A stretch of DNA of 64,000 bases from Porticoccus sp041581635 (GCA_041581635.1 JBFICW010000001.1:1-64000); one strand, 5' to 3'. Positions 42,687 through 51,212 are shown, counted from the first letter of the stretch. Notes: generated by a model from the letters alone, not told the origin. Translations and numbers: made by a program.

Positions 42687-43649
42687 ATGACATTATTCGC
42701 CATCATTCTAGCATTGGTGCTCGACCAACTATTGGGAGAACCTAAACGGTTTCATTACCTGGTAGGTTTTGGTCGGTTAGCCTGCGGAGTGGAGGGGCTG
42801 TTGAGAAAATATGCTCCCAGAAAAGAGGCTCCCTCGCCATTGTATGAACGTTTGACGGGTATACTGGGTTGGTTTTTATTGGCACCATTGATTACTTTTA
42901 GTCTCTATTGGTTTCTTTTCCCTTTTGTGGAAGCAGGCGGAGTGTCGGCTTTACTAGTGGGTGCCTTGGTACTTTACTTTTGTATCGGAGGCCGCAGTTT
43001 GGCAGAACATGCCAGAGCTGTGGCTGAACCATTGTCTAAAGAATCTCTTTCTGATGATGACCTTGTCTGCGCCAGAAAACAGTTGAGCCGAATGGTGAGC
43101 CGGGAAACCAGCAGCCTGGATAAAGAGGGTGTTGCCAAAGCTACCGTTGAATCGGTATTGGAAAATGCCAGTGATGCAATTTTAGCCCCGATATTTTGGT
43201 TTGCCATCGCGGGCATTCCAGGCGTTCTTCTTTATCGGTTTGCCAATACCCTGGATGCCATGTGGGGCTATAAAAATCAGCGGTATCAGTATTTTGGTTG
43301 GGCCGCTGCTCGTATGGATGATCTGTTGAATTGGCTGCCAGCCCGCTGTTGTGCTCTTAGTTATGCTATCTCCGGAAACTGGAATGCCGCCACTCGTTGT
43401 TGGCGGCAACAGGCACCTCTGTGCGACAGCCCCAATGCTGGCCCGGTGATGTCCTCTGGGGCTGGTGCAATGACAATCAGTCTCGGTGGGCCGGCTTGTT
43501 ATCATGGGCAGGAAGTTATCAAGCCAATTCTTGGCGTGGGGCGGGCGGCTCGTTGTGAAGATATCGAAACAGCATTGCAATTTATCCGGCGCGCCACAGT
43601 CCTTTGGGTCGCTGTGATTGCTGTCGTTGAGCTAGGTCGGTGGGTTTGA
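42687..43649 (+). CDS. cbiB: adenosylcobinamide-phosphate synthase CbiB (CobD type)
   Basis: A membrane enzyme that attaches aminopropanol (phosphate) to adenosylcobyric acid. It has 320 residues with four to five hydrophobic segments. Family motifs are ALVLDQLLGEPKRFHYLVGFG, SRETSSLDKEGVAKATVESVLEN (split here as SRETSSLDKEG and VESVLENASDAILAP), YRFANTLDAMWGYKN and GWAAARMDDLLNWLPAR. It is needed again after CbiZ removes the side chain. It is 13 nt after cobS. Confidence 0.95.
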   Translation: MTLFAIILALVLDQLLGEPKRFHYLVGFGRLACGVEGLLRKYAPRKEAPSPLYERLTGILGWFLLAPLITFSLYWFLFPFVEAGGVSALLVGALVLYFCIGGRSLAEHARAVAEPLSKESLSDDDLVCARKQLSRMVSRETSSLDKEGVAKATVESVLENASDAILAPIFWFAIAGIPGVLLYRFANTLDAMWGYKNQRYQYFGWAAARMDDLLNWLPARCCALSYAISGNWNAATRCWRQQAPLCDSPNAGPVMSSGAGAMTISLGGPACYHGQEVIKPILGVGRAARCEDIETALQFIRRATVLWVAVIAVVELGRWV

Positions 43650-43680
43650 TGCGAGGTGTTCATTCGGTGGTGTCAATCCA

Positions 43681-44748
43681 GTGGCTTTAATTCATGGTGG
43701 TGACCTCGCTTCAGCTTCAAGAGAATTTGGTCTTCCCAAGGGTCAGTGGATAGATTTGTCCACGGGGATCAGCCCGTGGAGTTGGCCTGTTCCCGAGATA
43801 CCAGAGGTGGTCTGGCAATCATTGCCCGATGCAGGTGATGGGCTGGAGGCGGTGGCAGCCGATTACTATGGATGTATTGTCAGTGCTGTTTTACCAGTAT
43901 CTGGTTCCCAGGATGGGTTGCAGAAAATCCCCACATTACTTGAAAGAGGGCGGGTGGCAATTCCCGTTCGGGGGTATGAAGAACATCGGTTGGCCTGGCT
44001 TCAAGCGGGACATGACGTTGTTGATTACCACGATGCTGGGCAGTTACGGCAACTGGTTTCTACGGGGCAGGTGAAACATGCGGTGGTGATTAACCCGAAT
44101 AACCCCACTGGTGAAATGTTTGACCGGCAGCAGCTAATGATGATGCAACAACAATTGCATCAAGACAGAGGTTGGCTGTTGGTTGATGAGGCATTTATGG
44201 ATGTCCAGCCAGACAACAGCCTGGTACCCGAGTGCCCAAGGGCGGGTTTGGTTGTGTTGCGATCCATTGGGAAATTTTTTGGCCTAGCGGGTCTGCGCCT
44301 GGGGTTTGTGATGGCGCATCCAGATTTACTACAAAGGTTGGCCGATCAATTGCCACCTTGGAATGTTTCTCATCCAGCGAGATGGGCTGGTAAACAGGCG
44401 CTGTCAGATACAGTTTGGCATTGGGCTCAGCGACAACGGCTTTGGTCAGTGAGCACTCAATGGCATCAGCAATTGTCTGTATGTTTTCCCGAGCTAAAGC
44501 TCACGGTATCGCCCCTGTTTGTGAGTGGAACCGGTGGCCCCGGTTTGTGTGAGGCGATTTACAGAGAATTGGGGCGGCTTGGTGTGCTGGTGAGATTGTT
44601 TGATGAGGTGGATGGGCAGCGAATGATTCGGTTGGGATTGCCTTGTGAGGAAAATATGTCAAAAGTAGCAACGATCTTACAGCAAGTGGCACAGGGGCCG
44701 TTATGCAGCAATGCTCAGAAGCGGTTTAATAACTACGGTGCTTGTTGA
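43681..44748 (+). CDS. cobD: threonine-phosphate decarboxylase / aminotransferase-like CobD
   Basis: A PLP enzyme of fold type I (aspartate aminotransferase family), 355 residues, that makes (R)-1-amino-2-propanol phosphate from L-threonine phosphate for CbiB. HGGDLASASREFG at the start, FDLSTG-like WIDLSTGISPW, NPNNPTGE, VDEAFMD and the PLP lysine K198 in SIGKFFGLAGLRLGF are all present. The GTG start at 43681 is the only in-frame start after an upstream stop. In alphaproteobacterial nomenclature this gene is called cobC. Confidence 0.93.
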   Translation: MALIHGGDLASASREFGLPKGQWIDLSTGISPWSWPVPEIPEVVWQSLPDAGDGLEAVAADYYGCIVSAVLPVSGSQDGLQKIPTLLERGRVAIPVRGYEEHRLAWLQAGHDVVDYHDAGQLRQLVSTGQVKHAVVINPNNPTGEMFDRQQLMMMQQQLHQDRGWLLVDEAFMDVQPDNSLVPECPRAGLVVLRSIGKFFGLAGLRLGFVMAHPDLLQRLADQLPPWNVSHPARWAGKQALSDTVWHWAQRQRLWSVSTQWHQQLSVCFPELKLTVSPLFVSGTGGPGLCEAIYRELGRLGVLVRLFDEVDGQRMIRLGLPCEENMSKVATILQQVAQGPLCSNAQKRFNNYGAC

Positions 44749-44844
44749 TACGATGTTAAAAATGTCCTCAAAATACTCATTTTCTCGGTGTAAGCGACGC
44801 TTTTTCGACGTTTTTTGTCTTGTCTCAATTTCGATCGTAACGTT

Positions 44845-45747
44845 ATGAAACAGCTGCTTGGTTTTTTGTCCGCAATTAGTGTTGCCCTGGTTTTTTCCAG
44901 TACTGTCTATGCAGAGATTCGCCTGAGAGATTCCGTGGGTCGTGAGTTGGTCTTGGAAAAACCAGCCCGGCGAATTGTGAGTCTGGCACCGCATATTACT
45001 GAAATATTGTACGCAGCGGGTGCCGGAGACCAATTGGTGGGTGCTGTCAGTTATAGCGATTATCCAGAAGCCGCAAAAAACATTCCCCGTGTGGGTTCCT
45101 ATGACAAAATCAGTTATGAGTCTGTGGTGGCGTTAAACCCGGATCTGGTGATCGTCTGGCAAAGTGGCAACGGCGAGGAAGTGGTTCAGCGTTTGGTATC
45201 ACTTGGTCTGAATATCTACGTGGGTGAACCTCGGATGCTGGAGGATGTGGCCCAGTCCCTGAGAGATTTTGGGCGATTGTCCGGGCATGATAAACAGGGT
45301 GATATCGCCGCCGATCGATTTCTTGCCAAGCTACATGGGCTGAGAAACACCTACAGTCAGCAGCAACAGATCGGTGTTTATTATCAGATCTGGAATGAGC
45401 CGATGATGACCATGAACGGGGAACATTTAATCTCGGATGTGATTCGATTGTGTGGTGGGCGCAACGTTTTTGCGGATGCGTTGCCGCTGGTACCCAGAAT
45501 TAGTGTGGAGTCAGTGGTGAGGGCCAATCCACAGGTGATCATTGCCAGTGGCATGGGGCAGGCGAGGCCGGAATGGCTGGATGACTGGCGGGACTGGAGT
45601 GCCATCGATGCTGTGCATAATAAGCATCTGTACTTTATTCCTCCAGAGTTGTTGCAACGGCATACCCCGCGAATTATTCAGGGTGCTGAACAAATGTGTG
45701 CTTTCCTGGCACAGGCTCGGGGTCAGCATGCGTTGACCGAGAATTAA
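44845..45747 (+). CDS. btuF: periplasmic cobalamin-binding protein BtuF
   Basis: The solute-binding protein for BtuCD. ATG 44845 gives a 300-residue precursor with a signal peptide of about 22 residues (MKQLLGFLSAISVALVFSST, then VYA/EIR); an in-frame ATG 10 codons earlier would spoil the leader. The fold motifs are RIVSLAPHITEILYAAGAG, AVSYSDYPEAAKNIPRVGSY, ALNPDLVIVW and a late NPQVIIASGMGQ. Its distance from btuCD (6 kb) is unusual but it remains in the same block. The other BtuF-like protein at 36192 lacks a leader. Confidence 0.92.
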   Translation: MKQLLGFLSAISVALVFSSTVYAEIRLRDSVGRELVLEKPARRIVSLAPHITEILYAAGAGDQLVGAVSYSDYPEAAKNIPRVGSYDKISYESVVALNPDLVIVWQSGNGEEVVQRLVSLGLNIYVGEPRMLEDVAQSLRDFGRLSGHDKQGDIAADRFLAKLHGLRNTYSQQQQIGVYYQIWNEPMMTMNGEHLISDVIRLCGGRNVFADALPLVPRISVESVVRANPQVIIASGMGQARPEWLDDWRDWSAIDAVHNKHLYFIPPELLQRHTPRIIQGAEQMCAFLAQARGQHALTEN

Positions 45748-45764
45748 ATAGAGAAGGCAGGCAT

Positions 45765-46493
45765 ATGGTACAAGGCTTTTACGAAACGTTATTTAATCGT
45801 CGAGATGTCCGTGGCGAGTTTCGGTGTGATGCCGTGCCCGATGATGTTTTGGCTCGACTACTTATTGCTGCCCACCATGCCCCTTCTGTTGGTCTGTCAC
45901 AGCCCTGGAATTTTATTGTCGTTCATAGTGACGAGACCAAAGCGCGAGTTCATCAGGCATTTTGTGAGGCAAACACGGAAGCTGCCGACATGTTCGATGG
46001 CGAGCGACAGCAGCAATACCATCAGCTGAAATTACAGGGCATTCTTGAGGCACCTGTTAATTTGTGTGTGACCTGTGATCGCTCTCGTGGGGGAGAGATT
46101 GTTTTGGGTCGTACCCATCAGCGGGATATGGATTTGTATAGCACAGTTTGTGCGGTGCAAAATCTGTGGCTGGCAGCGCGTGCTGAAGAATTGGGTATGG
46201 GGTGGGTGTCGATTATAAAACCCGAAGCGTTGGGTGAAATTTTTCAATTGCCTGAGTCCGTGGTCCCCATTGCTTACCTCTGCCTGGGTTATGTAAACTT
46301 TTTCCATGAGAAGCCAGAGTTGGAAGAGAAGGGTTGGGAAAAGCGTGCGGCCCTGAAGGAGTTGGTTTTCTCGGAGTGTTGGGGTGAGAGTCCTGGCAAT
46401 AATAGTAGTTTGTTGAATGCGTTAGATGATCGACAGGATTGGCCATTAGATTTTATGCTGTCATCCGAGGCAGTGCCTGAGGGCGGAGCTTAA
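45765..46493 (+). CDS. bluB: 5,6-dimethylbenzimidazole synthase BluB
   Basis: A nitroreductase-fold flavoenzyme that breaks down FMNH2 with oxygen to form the lower-ligand base DMB. ATG 45765 has GAGAAGG upstream and gives 242 residues. The start FYETLFNRRDVRGEF, then HHAPSVGLSQPWNFIVV, GRTHQRDMDLYSTVCAVQNL and GWVSIIKPEALGEIFQLPE match BluB. It is the last gene of the cobalamin block and supplies CobT. A terminator follows. The oxygen requirement implies aerobic growth. Confidence 0.95.
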   Translation: MVQGFYETLFNRRDVRGEFRCDAVPDDVLARLLIAAHHAPSVGLSQPWNFIVVHSDETKARVHQAFCEANTEAADMFDGERQQQYHQLKLQGILEAPVNLCVTCDRSRGGEIVLGRTHQRDMDLYSTVCAVQNLWLAARAEELGMGWVSIIKPEALGEIFQLPESVVPIAYLCLGYVNFFHEKPELEEKGWEKRAALKELVFSECWGESPGNNSSLLNALDDRQDWPLDFMLSSEAVPEGGA

Positions 46494-46551
46494 TGCGTGG
46501 TCATGTCACTTGAGGTGTTCTAGCGTGGACGTTTACGCTCTTCCTTAAAAC

Positions 46552-46584
46552 AAAAAAAACCGCCTATTTTCAGGCGGTTTTTTT
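46552..46584. terminator. bidirectional rho-independent terminator between bluB and amtB
   Basis: The arms ACCGCCT and AGGCGGT enclose ATTTTC, with eight A before the stem and seven T after it, so it can stop transcription from both converging genes (bluB on +, amtB on -). Confidence 0.93.
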
Positions 46585-46614
46585 ATGTGTGTTTCTAGGA
46601 TTTAACCCTCGGTT

Positions 46615-47925
46615 TTATAGGTCGTAGCCTCGCTCATCATGTTGAGACAAGTCTAGCCCATAGGTCTCTTGTTCCGCATCTACGCGCAAGCCAACCATTA
46701 GGTCTACCAGTTTCAATATGATATAGGTAACCACTGCGGTATAAACCAGCGTGCTGACCACCCCAATTAATTGCACCTGTAGCTGTGAGCTCATGGTCAT
46801 GCCTTCGGCATAACCCTGGCCACTGAAAACACCTAATTCAGCGGAGGCGAAAACCCCCGCTAAAATTGTACCCAGGATGCCGCCCATGCCGTGTACCGGG
46901 AAAACATCCAGTGAATCGTCGATTTTGAACCGCTGTTTTACCAATTGGGTGGCAAAGTAGCAGATGATCCCTGCAGAAAAGCCAATGATAAGTGCACCAC
47001 CTGGGCCGACAAAGCCGGAGGCCGGGGTAATAGTGCCGAGGCCCGCCACCATGCCGGTAACAATACCCAATACGGAGGGTTTTCCGTGTTTTACCCACTC
47101 CATCAACATCCAGGCCAGCGAGCCGGTGGCGGCAGATATATGTGTTACCAGCATAGCCATGCCAGCGTCTCCATTGGCGGCCAGAGCTGAGCCTGCATTA
47201 AAGCCAAACCAGCCGACCCATAACATGCCGGCACCTGTGACGGTCATCGTCAAGTTGTGGGGCATCATGGCTTGGTGCTGGAAGCCTTTGCGATTGCCAA
47301 TAACTAAGGCGGCTACAAGCGCTGCTGTACCTGCGGTGACATGGACAACTGTGCCACCAGCAAAATCCAGAAGTCCTATTTCTTGTAGCCAGCCACCACC
47401 CCAAACCCAGTGGGTAATGGGGACATAAACCAGCATGAGCCAGATACTAGTAAAAATCAGTACTGCCGAGAATTTTACGCGTTCGGCAAATGCACCAATA
47501 ATCAGTGCCGGAGTAATGATGGCAAACGTCATTTGGAACATAGCGAAGACAGATTCGGGGATATCCCCTGAAAGGGTATCCTCCAGTACATTGCCCAGCA
47601 TTAAATTGTCGAGACCGCCAATCCAGCTGTTCATGGCGCCACCATCGGTGAATGCCAGGCTGTAGCCGCAGATCAACCAGATCAGGGAGGCAATACATGT
47701 GATGGCGAAGCACTGCATGAGAACAGAAAGAACGTTTTTAGTGCGAACCAGGCCGCCGTAAAAAAGTGAGAGGCCGGGTATTGTCATAAACAACACCAAG
47801 GCGGTTGCGGTTATGATCCAAGCCGTATTGGCTCCATTCAGGCTGTCCGCATGTCCTATGGTCGGAAGCATTAGTCCGGCTAGTAGGGCCTGGAGTGAAA
47901 GCGGTAGGTTGAAGCGTTTAAGCAT
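46615..47925 (-). CDS. amtB: ammonium transporter AmtB
   Basis: A trimeric inner-membrane ammonium channel of 436 residues. A cleavable leader of about 26 residues (ending TIGHA) precedes the first helix, TAWIITATALVLFMTIPGLSLFYGGLVRTKNVL in two blocks. FAGGTVVHVTAGTAALV carries the first pore histidine and VFPVHGMGGILGTI the second. Eleven hydrophobic segments are visible, as expected. The usual partner gene glnK (PII) is not adjacent on either side. A -10 hexamer TATAAT on the minus strand lies at 47950-47955, giving a leader under 20 nt. Confidence 0.95.
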   Translation of the reverse strand: MLKRFNLPLSLQALLAGLMLPTIGHADSLNGANTAWIITATALVLFMTIPGLSLFYGGLVRTKNVLSVLMQCFAITCIASLIWLICGYSLAFTDGGAMNSWIGGLDNLMLGNVLEDTLSGDIPESVFAMFQMTFAIITPALIIGAFAERVKFSAVLIFTSIWLMLVYVPITHWVWGGGWLQEIGLLDFAGGTVVHVTAGTAALVAALVIGNRKGFQHQAMMPHNLTMTVTGAGMLWVGWFGFNAGSALAANGDAGMAMLVTHISAATGSLAWMLMEWVKHGKPSVLGIVTGMVAGLGTITPASGFVGPGGALIIGFSAGIICYFATQLVKQRFKIDDSLDVFPVHGMGGILGTILAGVFASAELGVFSGQGYAEGMTMSSQLQVQLIGVVSTLVYTAVVTYIILKLVDLMVGLRVDAEQETYGLDLSQHDERGYDL

Positions 47926-48266
47926 GTTCTCGCACCTTTTTTATGCTCAATTATAGTGCGTGCCAAGCCTTTGTGGTCTTGTATGGCACCATTATGGGGC
48001 AGGTATTGTTTGTTTTTGGTGTTTTCGGGAGTGTTTTTAGTCACCAGCTAAATTATATGCAAATATTACACCAATGCTGGATTATTTTGGTGCGCCTTGT
48101 TGGGTTTTTTGACTGTAGAGTTTAGAAGTGAGGTGGTTTTTGTCTGTGTTTGGTGCAAAGTTTAGTTATATTGACACGCTCATGTCCGTTAAATGACATG
48201 CAGCGGTGTGAGAGTGATAGGCATATACTTACTCTAGGTGATATCTGATAAAAATGAGGTAGTACG
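47926..48266. other. 341-nt divergent gap between amtB and the DUF4404 gene
   Basis: No gene is seen. On the minus strand there is a TATAAT at 47950-47955 for amtB. Toward the + gene there is TTGACA at 48171-48176, followed by an inverted repeat CATGTC-N8-GACATG at 48181-48200, and TATACT at 48224-48229 with no matching -35. I found no acceptable sigma-54 -24/-12 pair: TTGGCACG is present on the minus strand, but GC at the right distance is not. Confidence 0.5.
47950..47955 (-). promoter_or_regulatory. probable -10 element for amtB
   Basis: A perfect TATAAT on the minus strand lies 25-30 nt upstream of the amtB ATG. No good -35 hexamer is found 16-18 nt further up, so either an activator is used or the match is fortuitous. 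Confidence 0.4.
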
Positions 48267-48536
48267 ATGACCAGTGAAGAACTTCAGAGTCAGCTTGATG
48301 AGCTGCATAAAGAGCTAGAAAAAGCCAAGGCGTTGGCTCCGGAAGAGAGAGATTTTTTAGGACATTTGATGACAGAAATCGTGAGTATTTCTCAAGGTGG
48401 GCTAGCACCGGAAACACCAAAGGAGTCGCTTCGCGATCAACTTGAGCATAAGGCCAGTGAATTTGAAACAGGGCACCCCCGTTTGGCTGCCGTGATTCGT
48501 CAGGTGCTGGATGCGCTAAATAAAATGGGTATATAA
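48267..48536 (+). CDS. DUF4404-family small helical protein
   Basis: An 89-residue, mostly helical acidic protein. The pattern LQSQLDELHKELEKAKAL, RDFLGHLMTEI and FETGHPRLAAVIRQVLDALNKMGI matches the DUF4404 family as I remember it. It has no signal or membrane segment. The function is unknown. GAGGT stands 7 nt before the ATG. It is 21 nt ahead of a lipoprotein gene on the same strand. Confidence 0.8.
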   Translation: MTSEELQSQLDELHKELEKAKALAPEERDFLGHLMTEIVSISQGGLAPETPKESLRDQLEHKASEFETGHPRLAAVIRQVLDALNKMGI

Positions 48537-48557
48537 GGGGGCTTGTGGCTGGGTGCC

Positions 48558-49355
48558 ATGAGCAGATTAGTTCTTATGAGGTATATAGGGTTTAACCTGC
48601 TGTTAATGACTACCCTGGGCCTGTCGGGTTGTTCTGTAAATAAGGGTCATGACGACACTTATGTGGACTGGCATTGTTCTGGGAGCAAGCGAAGTGATCA
48701 TTGGAGTTGTCAGCCGCTCGAAATAAAGAACGGCGAGCCGGTTAAAAATAGCGTTGAGGAAGCCAAGGTCATAGCGGCAGCAGATAAAGCCTCCGCCTCG
48801 GCAAAAGCCGGCACGACGGAAACGCCCAAGGTTGTTTATGTTCAGGTTAGTCGTCATGAGTGGCGAACTCAGCTCCCTTCGCTAACTGCAGCGCCGGTGA
48901 TACCCGATAATATTGAGGGTGCTGACCGCCTAAGAAAGCCGAGATCTTTACCTGTTAGGCAGCCTGACACCGTGTTATTTGATAGAGGTGAGGCTCCCCG
49001 CCCCAAACTGAATGGGTCTGCTTTAATTGTGGAGAAGGCCCGGGAAGAAAAAGCCAATGATGCTGTTCAGCTGTTGGCCCCCGAACTTGGTTTTACTGTG
49101 CAATTGGGTGCCTTTAAAACCGAGAATCAACTGCAGCAATTTATTCGGGATAACAGGCTTGAAACCCTTCAATTTAGTCATTTTACAACGCGCAAAGACG
49201 ATGTTGTCTGGCATCTTGTAACCTGGGGGCGTTTTGGAACGCCAGCTGAAGCTAGGCAAGCGTGGAATCAGCGTGCGGACAGTTACCCAAAAGTTGAGTC
49301 ATGGATTCGCCCCTTAGGTTCTCTGCAAAATAATGGTTCCCCTAGGGAGTCTTGA
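48558..49355 (+). CDS. lipoprotein with C-terminal SPOR domain
   Basis: From ATG 48558 the product has 265 residues. The leader MSRLVLMRYIGFNLLLMTTL ends in the lipobox LSGC, so it should be lipidated; the residues after the Cys (SVNKG) do not include Asp at +2, which favours outer-membrane sorting. A variable, charged middle follows. The C-terminal 80 residues form a SPOR domain (FTVQLGAFKTENQLQQFI, then HLVTWGRFGTPAEARQAW), which binds denuded septal peptidoglycan. It may act in division or wall remodelling. TTG 48543 is a possible alternative start. Confidence 0.8.
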   Translation: MSRLVLMRYIGFNLLLMTTLGLSGCSVNKGHDDTYVDWHCSGSKRSDHWSCQPLEIKNGEPVKNSVEEAKVIAAADKASASAKAGTTETPKVVYVQVSRHEWRTQLPSLTAAPVIPDNIEGADRLRKPRSLPVRQPDTVLFDRGEAPRPKLNGSALIVEKAREEKANDAVQLLAPELGFTVQLGAFKTENQLQQFIRDNRLETLQFSHFTTRKDDVVWHLVTWGRFGTPAEARQAWNQRADSYPKVESWIRPLGSLQNNGSPRES

Positions 49356-49358
49356 ATC

Positions 49359-49730
49359 ATGGGCAAGCGCAGGTATGGAAAGGTCACTGTTTATTACGAC
49401 GGGGCATGTCCGAGTTGTGTTCGTGATAGGTGCAACTATGAAAAATTGGCCGGTGAAAATAGTGGGGTTGATTGGTTCGATATTACCGGCCGTGACGATG
49501 AATTACGTGCTTTGGGGATAGACCCCAGGCGAGCATTGACCGAGTTGCACATCGTTGACGAAGATCACAATGTCCTGTCAGAAATAGATGCTTACCGGGT
49601 GTTGATGAATCGAGTGCCGCGATTTAAGCCTCTGGCATGGTTGATTGGGCTGCCAGTTATACGGCCAATAGTAAGCTGGGTATATCATTGGCGAGTCAAT
49701 CGACGCTTGATGCGCGAAGGGCGATTATAA
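49359..49730 (+). CDS. DCC-family (DUF393) thiol-disulfide oxidoreductase-like protein
   Basis: A 123-residue thioredoxin-like protein. The N-terminal VYYDGACPSCVRD has the family's CxxC (CPSC) after the DG motif; the usual signature is DGxCxLC, so this is a variant. The C-terminal PLAWLIGLPVIRPIVSWVYHW is the hydrophobic helix common to the family. It is 3 nt after the SPOR lipoprotein gene, so the two are probably co-transcribed. The redox partner is unknown. Confidence 0.85.
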   Translation: MGKRRYGKVTVYYDGACPSCVRDRCNYEKLAGENSGVDWFDITGRDDELRALGIDPRRALTELHIVDEDHNVLSEIDAYRVLMNRVPRFKPLAWLIGLPVIRPIVSWVYHWRVNRRLMREGRL

Positions 49731-49821
49731 ACGCCTCTTTTGACCGTATCGTCAATATGGACCCAGTAAACCCCTGGTTAGAGGGGGGGGGTAGAAGATT
49801 GGCTGACCAACTATCGATATT

Positions 49822-50139
49822 ATGAAAAAGCAAAATTTACTATTAAATATTCCGGCTGAGATGCCCGATGAAATTTGTGAGGAGCTTTTCTCCTCCGCAG
49901 ATGTTCGTATTGAGCGAATTGTTTCTAAGGGGCATTGTTCGCTGGAAGGCGATTGGTATGATCAGGATGCAAATGAATGGGTTCTTCTTGTGCAGGGGGA
50001 AGGTGTGCTGGAATTTGAGGCGGGAGAGCAGGTAAGGCTGGCGGCTGGAGATCATCTGAATATTCCTGCCCATAAAAAACACCGTGTGGCCTGGACGGCC
50101 TCGGATATAGAGACTGTGTGGCTAGCCGTTTTTTATTAG
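49822..50139 (+). CDS. small cupin-domain protein
   Basis: A 105-residue single cupin barrel: EWVLLVQGEGVLEFEAGEQV followed by LAAGDHLNIPAHKKHRVAW. Motif 1 lacks the usual two histidines (it has no HxH), and motif 2 keeps one (H in AHKKHRV), so metal binding is doubtful. It may bind a small ligand. A 91-nt gap containing a run of nine G (49783-49791) separates it from the DCC gene. Confidence 0.8.
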   Translation: MKKQNLLLNIPAEMPDEICEELFSSADVRIERIVSKGHCSLEGDWYDQDANEWVLLVQGEGVLEFEAGEQVRLAAGDHLNIPAHKKHRVAWTASDIETVWLAVFY

Positions 50140-50172
50140 CTGAAGAAGACCTGGGTTTTGAGGTGATGTGGC

Positions 50173-51156
50173 CTAGAGTACCAAGCGGCTGCTAATCAAC
50201 CAGGTAGTCAGTGAGCCGGTTAGAAAAAATCCCAACGAATAAAAAAGTGCCCTGCGGCGGAAGCGCTGGCTGAGTTGTTGCTGTTCCTGGCTGCCAATAA
50301 TAAATGGCAATCCTTTGTGTTGTGGTTGGCTGAGAACATGTTCGGCGGGTTCTTGCGATAGTGCTATTTGTCTTGACTGGCCTTCTTTTAGGGCGGCTTT
50401 ACGAACAAGTTGCCACTCTTTTATGTCCAGTTCTCCATCACCATTGCGGTCAAAGCGGGTGAGTAATTCGGTAAAGTTTTGTTTCCATTCACCCAGCACG
50501 TTTCCAGTCAGTTGTTTTGGGGTAAGTGTTCTGAGGCCGCCACTGTCCGTTTCAAAGTGACCCAATGTATAGAGCGGATCGCCTTCCAAAATGAAATGCT
50601 CGGTGTAGCGATATTGACTGCCAAAAGATAAGCGTGTGGTGGCCAGAGATAATAAGCTATGACTGCGATGCTTCTTGCTTGCGCTCGTTGTGGTTGGGCG
50701 GCGGGTATTGCCGTGCCAGGTATGACGATGGCGGCAGCTAATATCAGCTCCCTGGGGGTTAACCCGACAAATACCCGTAGTATCCTTTAGGTAAAAAGGC
50801 TGGCTACAGGCTCGTTTTTCTATGGTGACCCAGTGGCTGGATTTGCCCGTACTTTGATATTTTTCAATGGTAAATCGCCACCATAGGCAAAGCGTGTTAC
50901 TGAGCGGGGCCAGCTGAGGATTGCCTTGAAGTTTTGCGACACCGACAAGCTCTGTGTACCCCTGGCTGGCGGATCGTATGCGCGATGTGGGCATGTCCTC
51001 AATTAAACGAGCTCGTTTGAACTGTCGATGGCATCGGTTCAGGCAAAGTAGGGTGCCGCAAAGAGCGATAGCCAGCCAAATGCCAAAGTCCCAGCCGGGC
51101 ATACGGTAAACACACTCCCGACAAAACAGGTTGGCGATATCAGTGGATAGCATCAA
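50173..51156 (-). CDS. GIDE-like membrane protein with an EF-hand, partner of LemA
   Basis: A 327-residue protein with hydrophobic segments near both ends (about 22-40 and 308-325). The middle resembles the GIDE/E3-ligase-like domain often encoded beside lemA (VGVAKLQGNPQLAPLSNTLC, LWWRFTIEKY). A complete EF-hand calcium loop, DRNGDGELDIKE, is at 236-247. If both ends are membrane helices, the domain between them is on one side of the membrane; the side is not clear. It follows lemA by 56 nt on the same strand. The function is unknown. Confidence 0.65.
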   Translation of the reverse strand: MMLSTDIANLFCRECVYRMPGWDFGIWLAIALCGTLLCLNRCHRQFKRARLIEDMPTSRIRSASQGYTELVGVAKLQGNPQLAPLSNTLCLWWRFTIEKYQSTGKSSHWVTIEKRACSQPFYLKDTTGICRVNPQGADISCRHRHTWHGNTRRPTTTSASKKHRSHSLLSLATTRLSFGSQYRYTEHFILEGDPLYTLGHFETDSGGLRTLTPKQLTGNVLGEWKQNFTELLTRFDRNGDGELDIKEWQLVRKAALKEGQSRQIALSQEPAEHVLSQPQHKGLPFIIGSQEQQQLSQRFRRRALFYSLGFFLTGSLTTWLISSRLVL

Positions 51157-51212
51157 ATTTGTTCTGGGTTAGGCGGTGAGTGGCGCAACAGATGGGCTGC
51201 TGGTATTTATCG

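Noticed and set aside
47962..47970. Possible sigma-54 promoter for amtB (TTGGCACG on the minus strand)
   Set aside because: The GC of the -12 element is absent at the required 10-nt spacing, so the match fails where sigma-54 sites are strict.
49740..49755. Short inverted repeat TTGAC-N6-GTCAA between the DCC and cupin genes
   Set aside because: Only 5-bp arms, expected often by chance, and no T run or promoter elements give it support.
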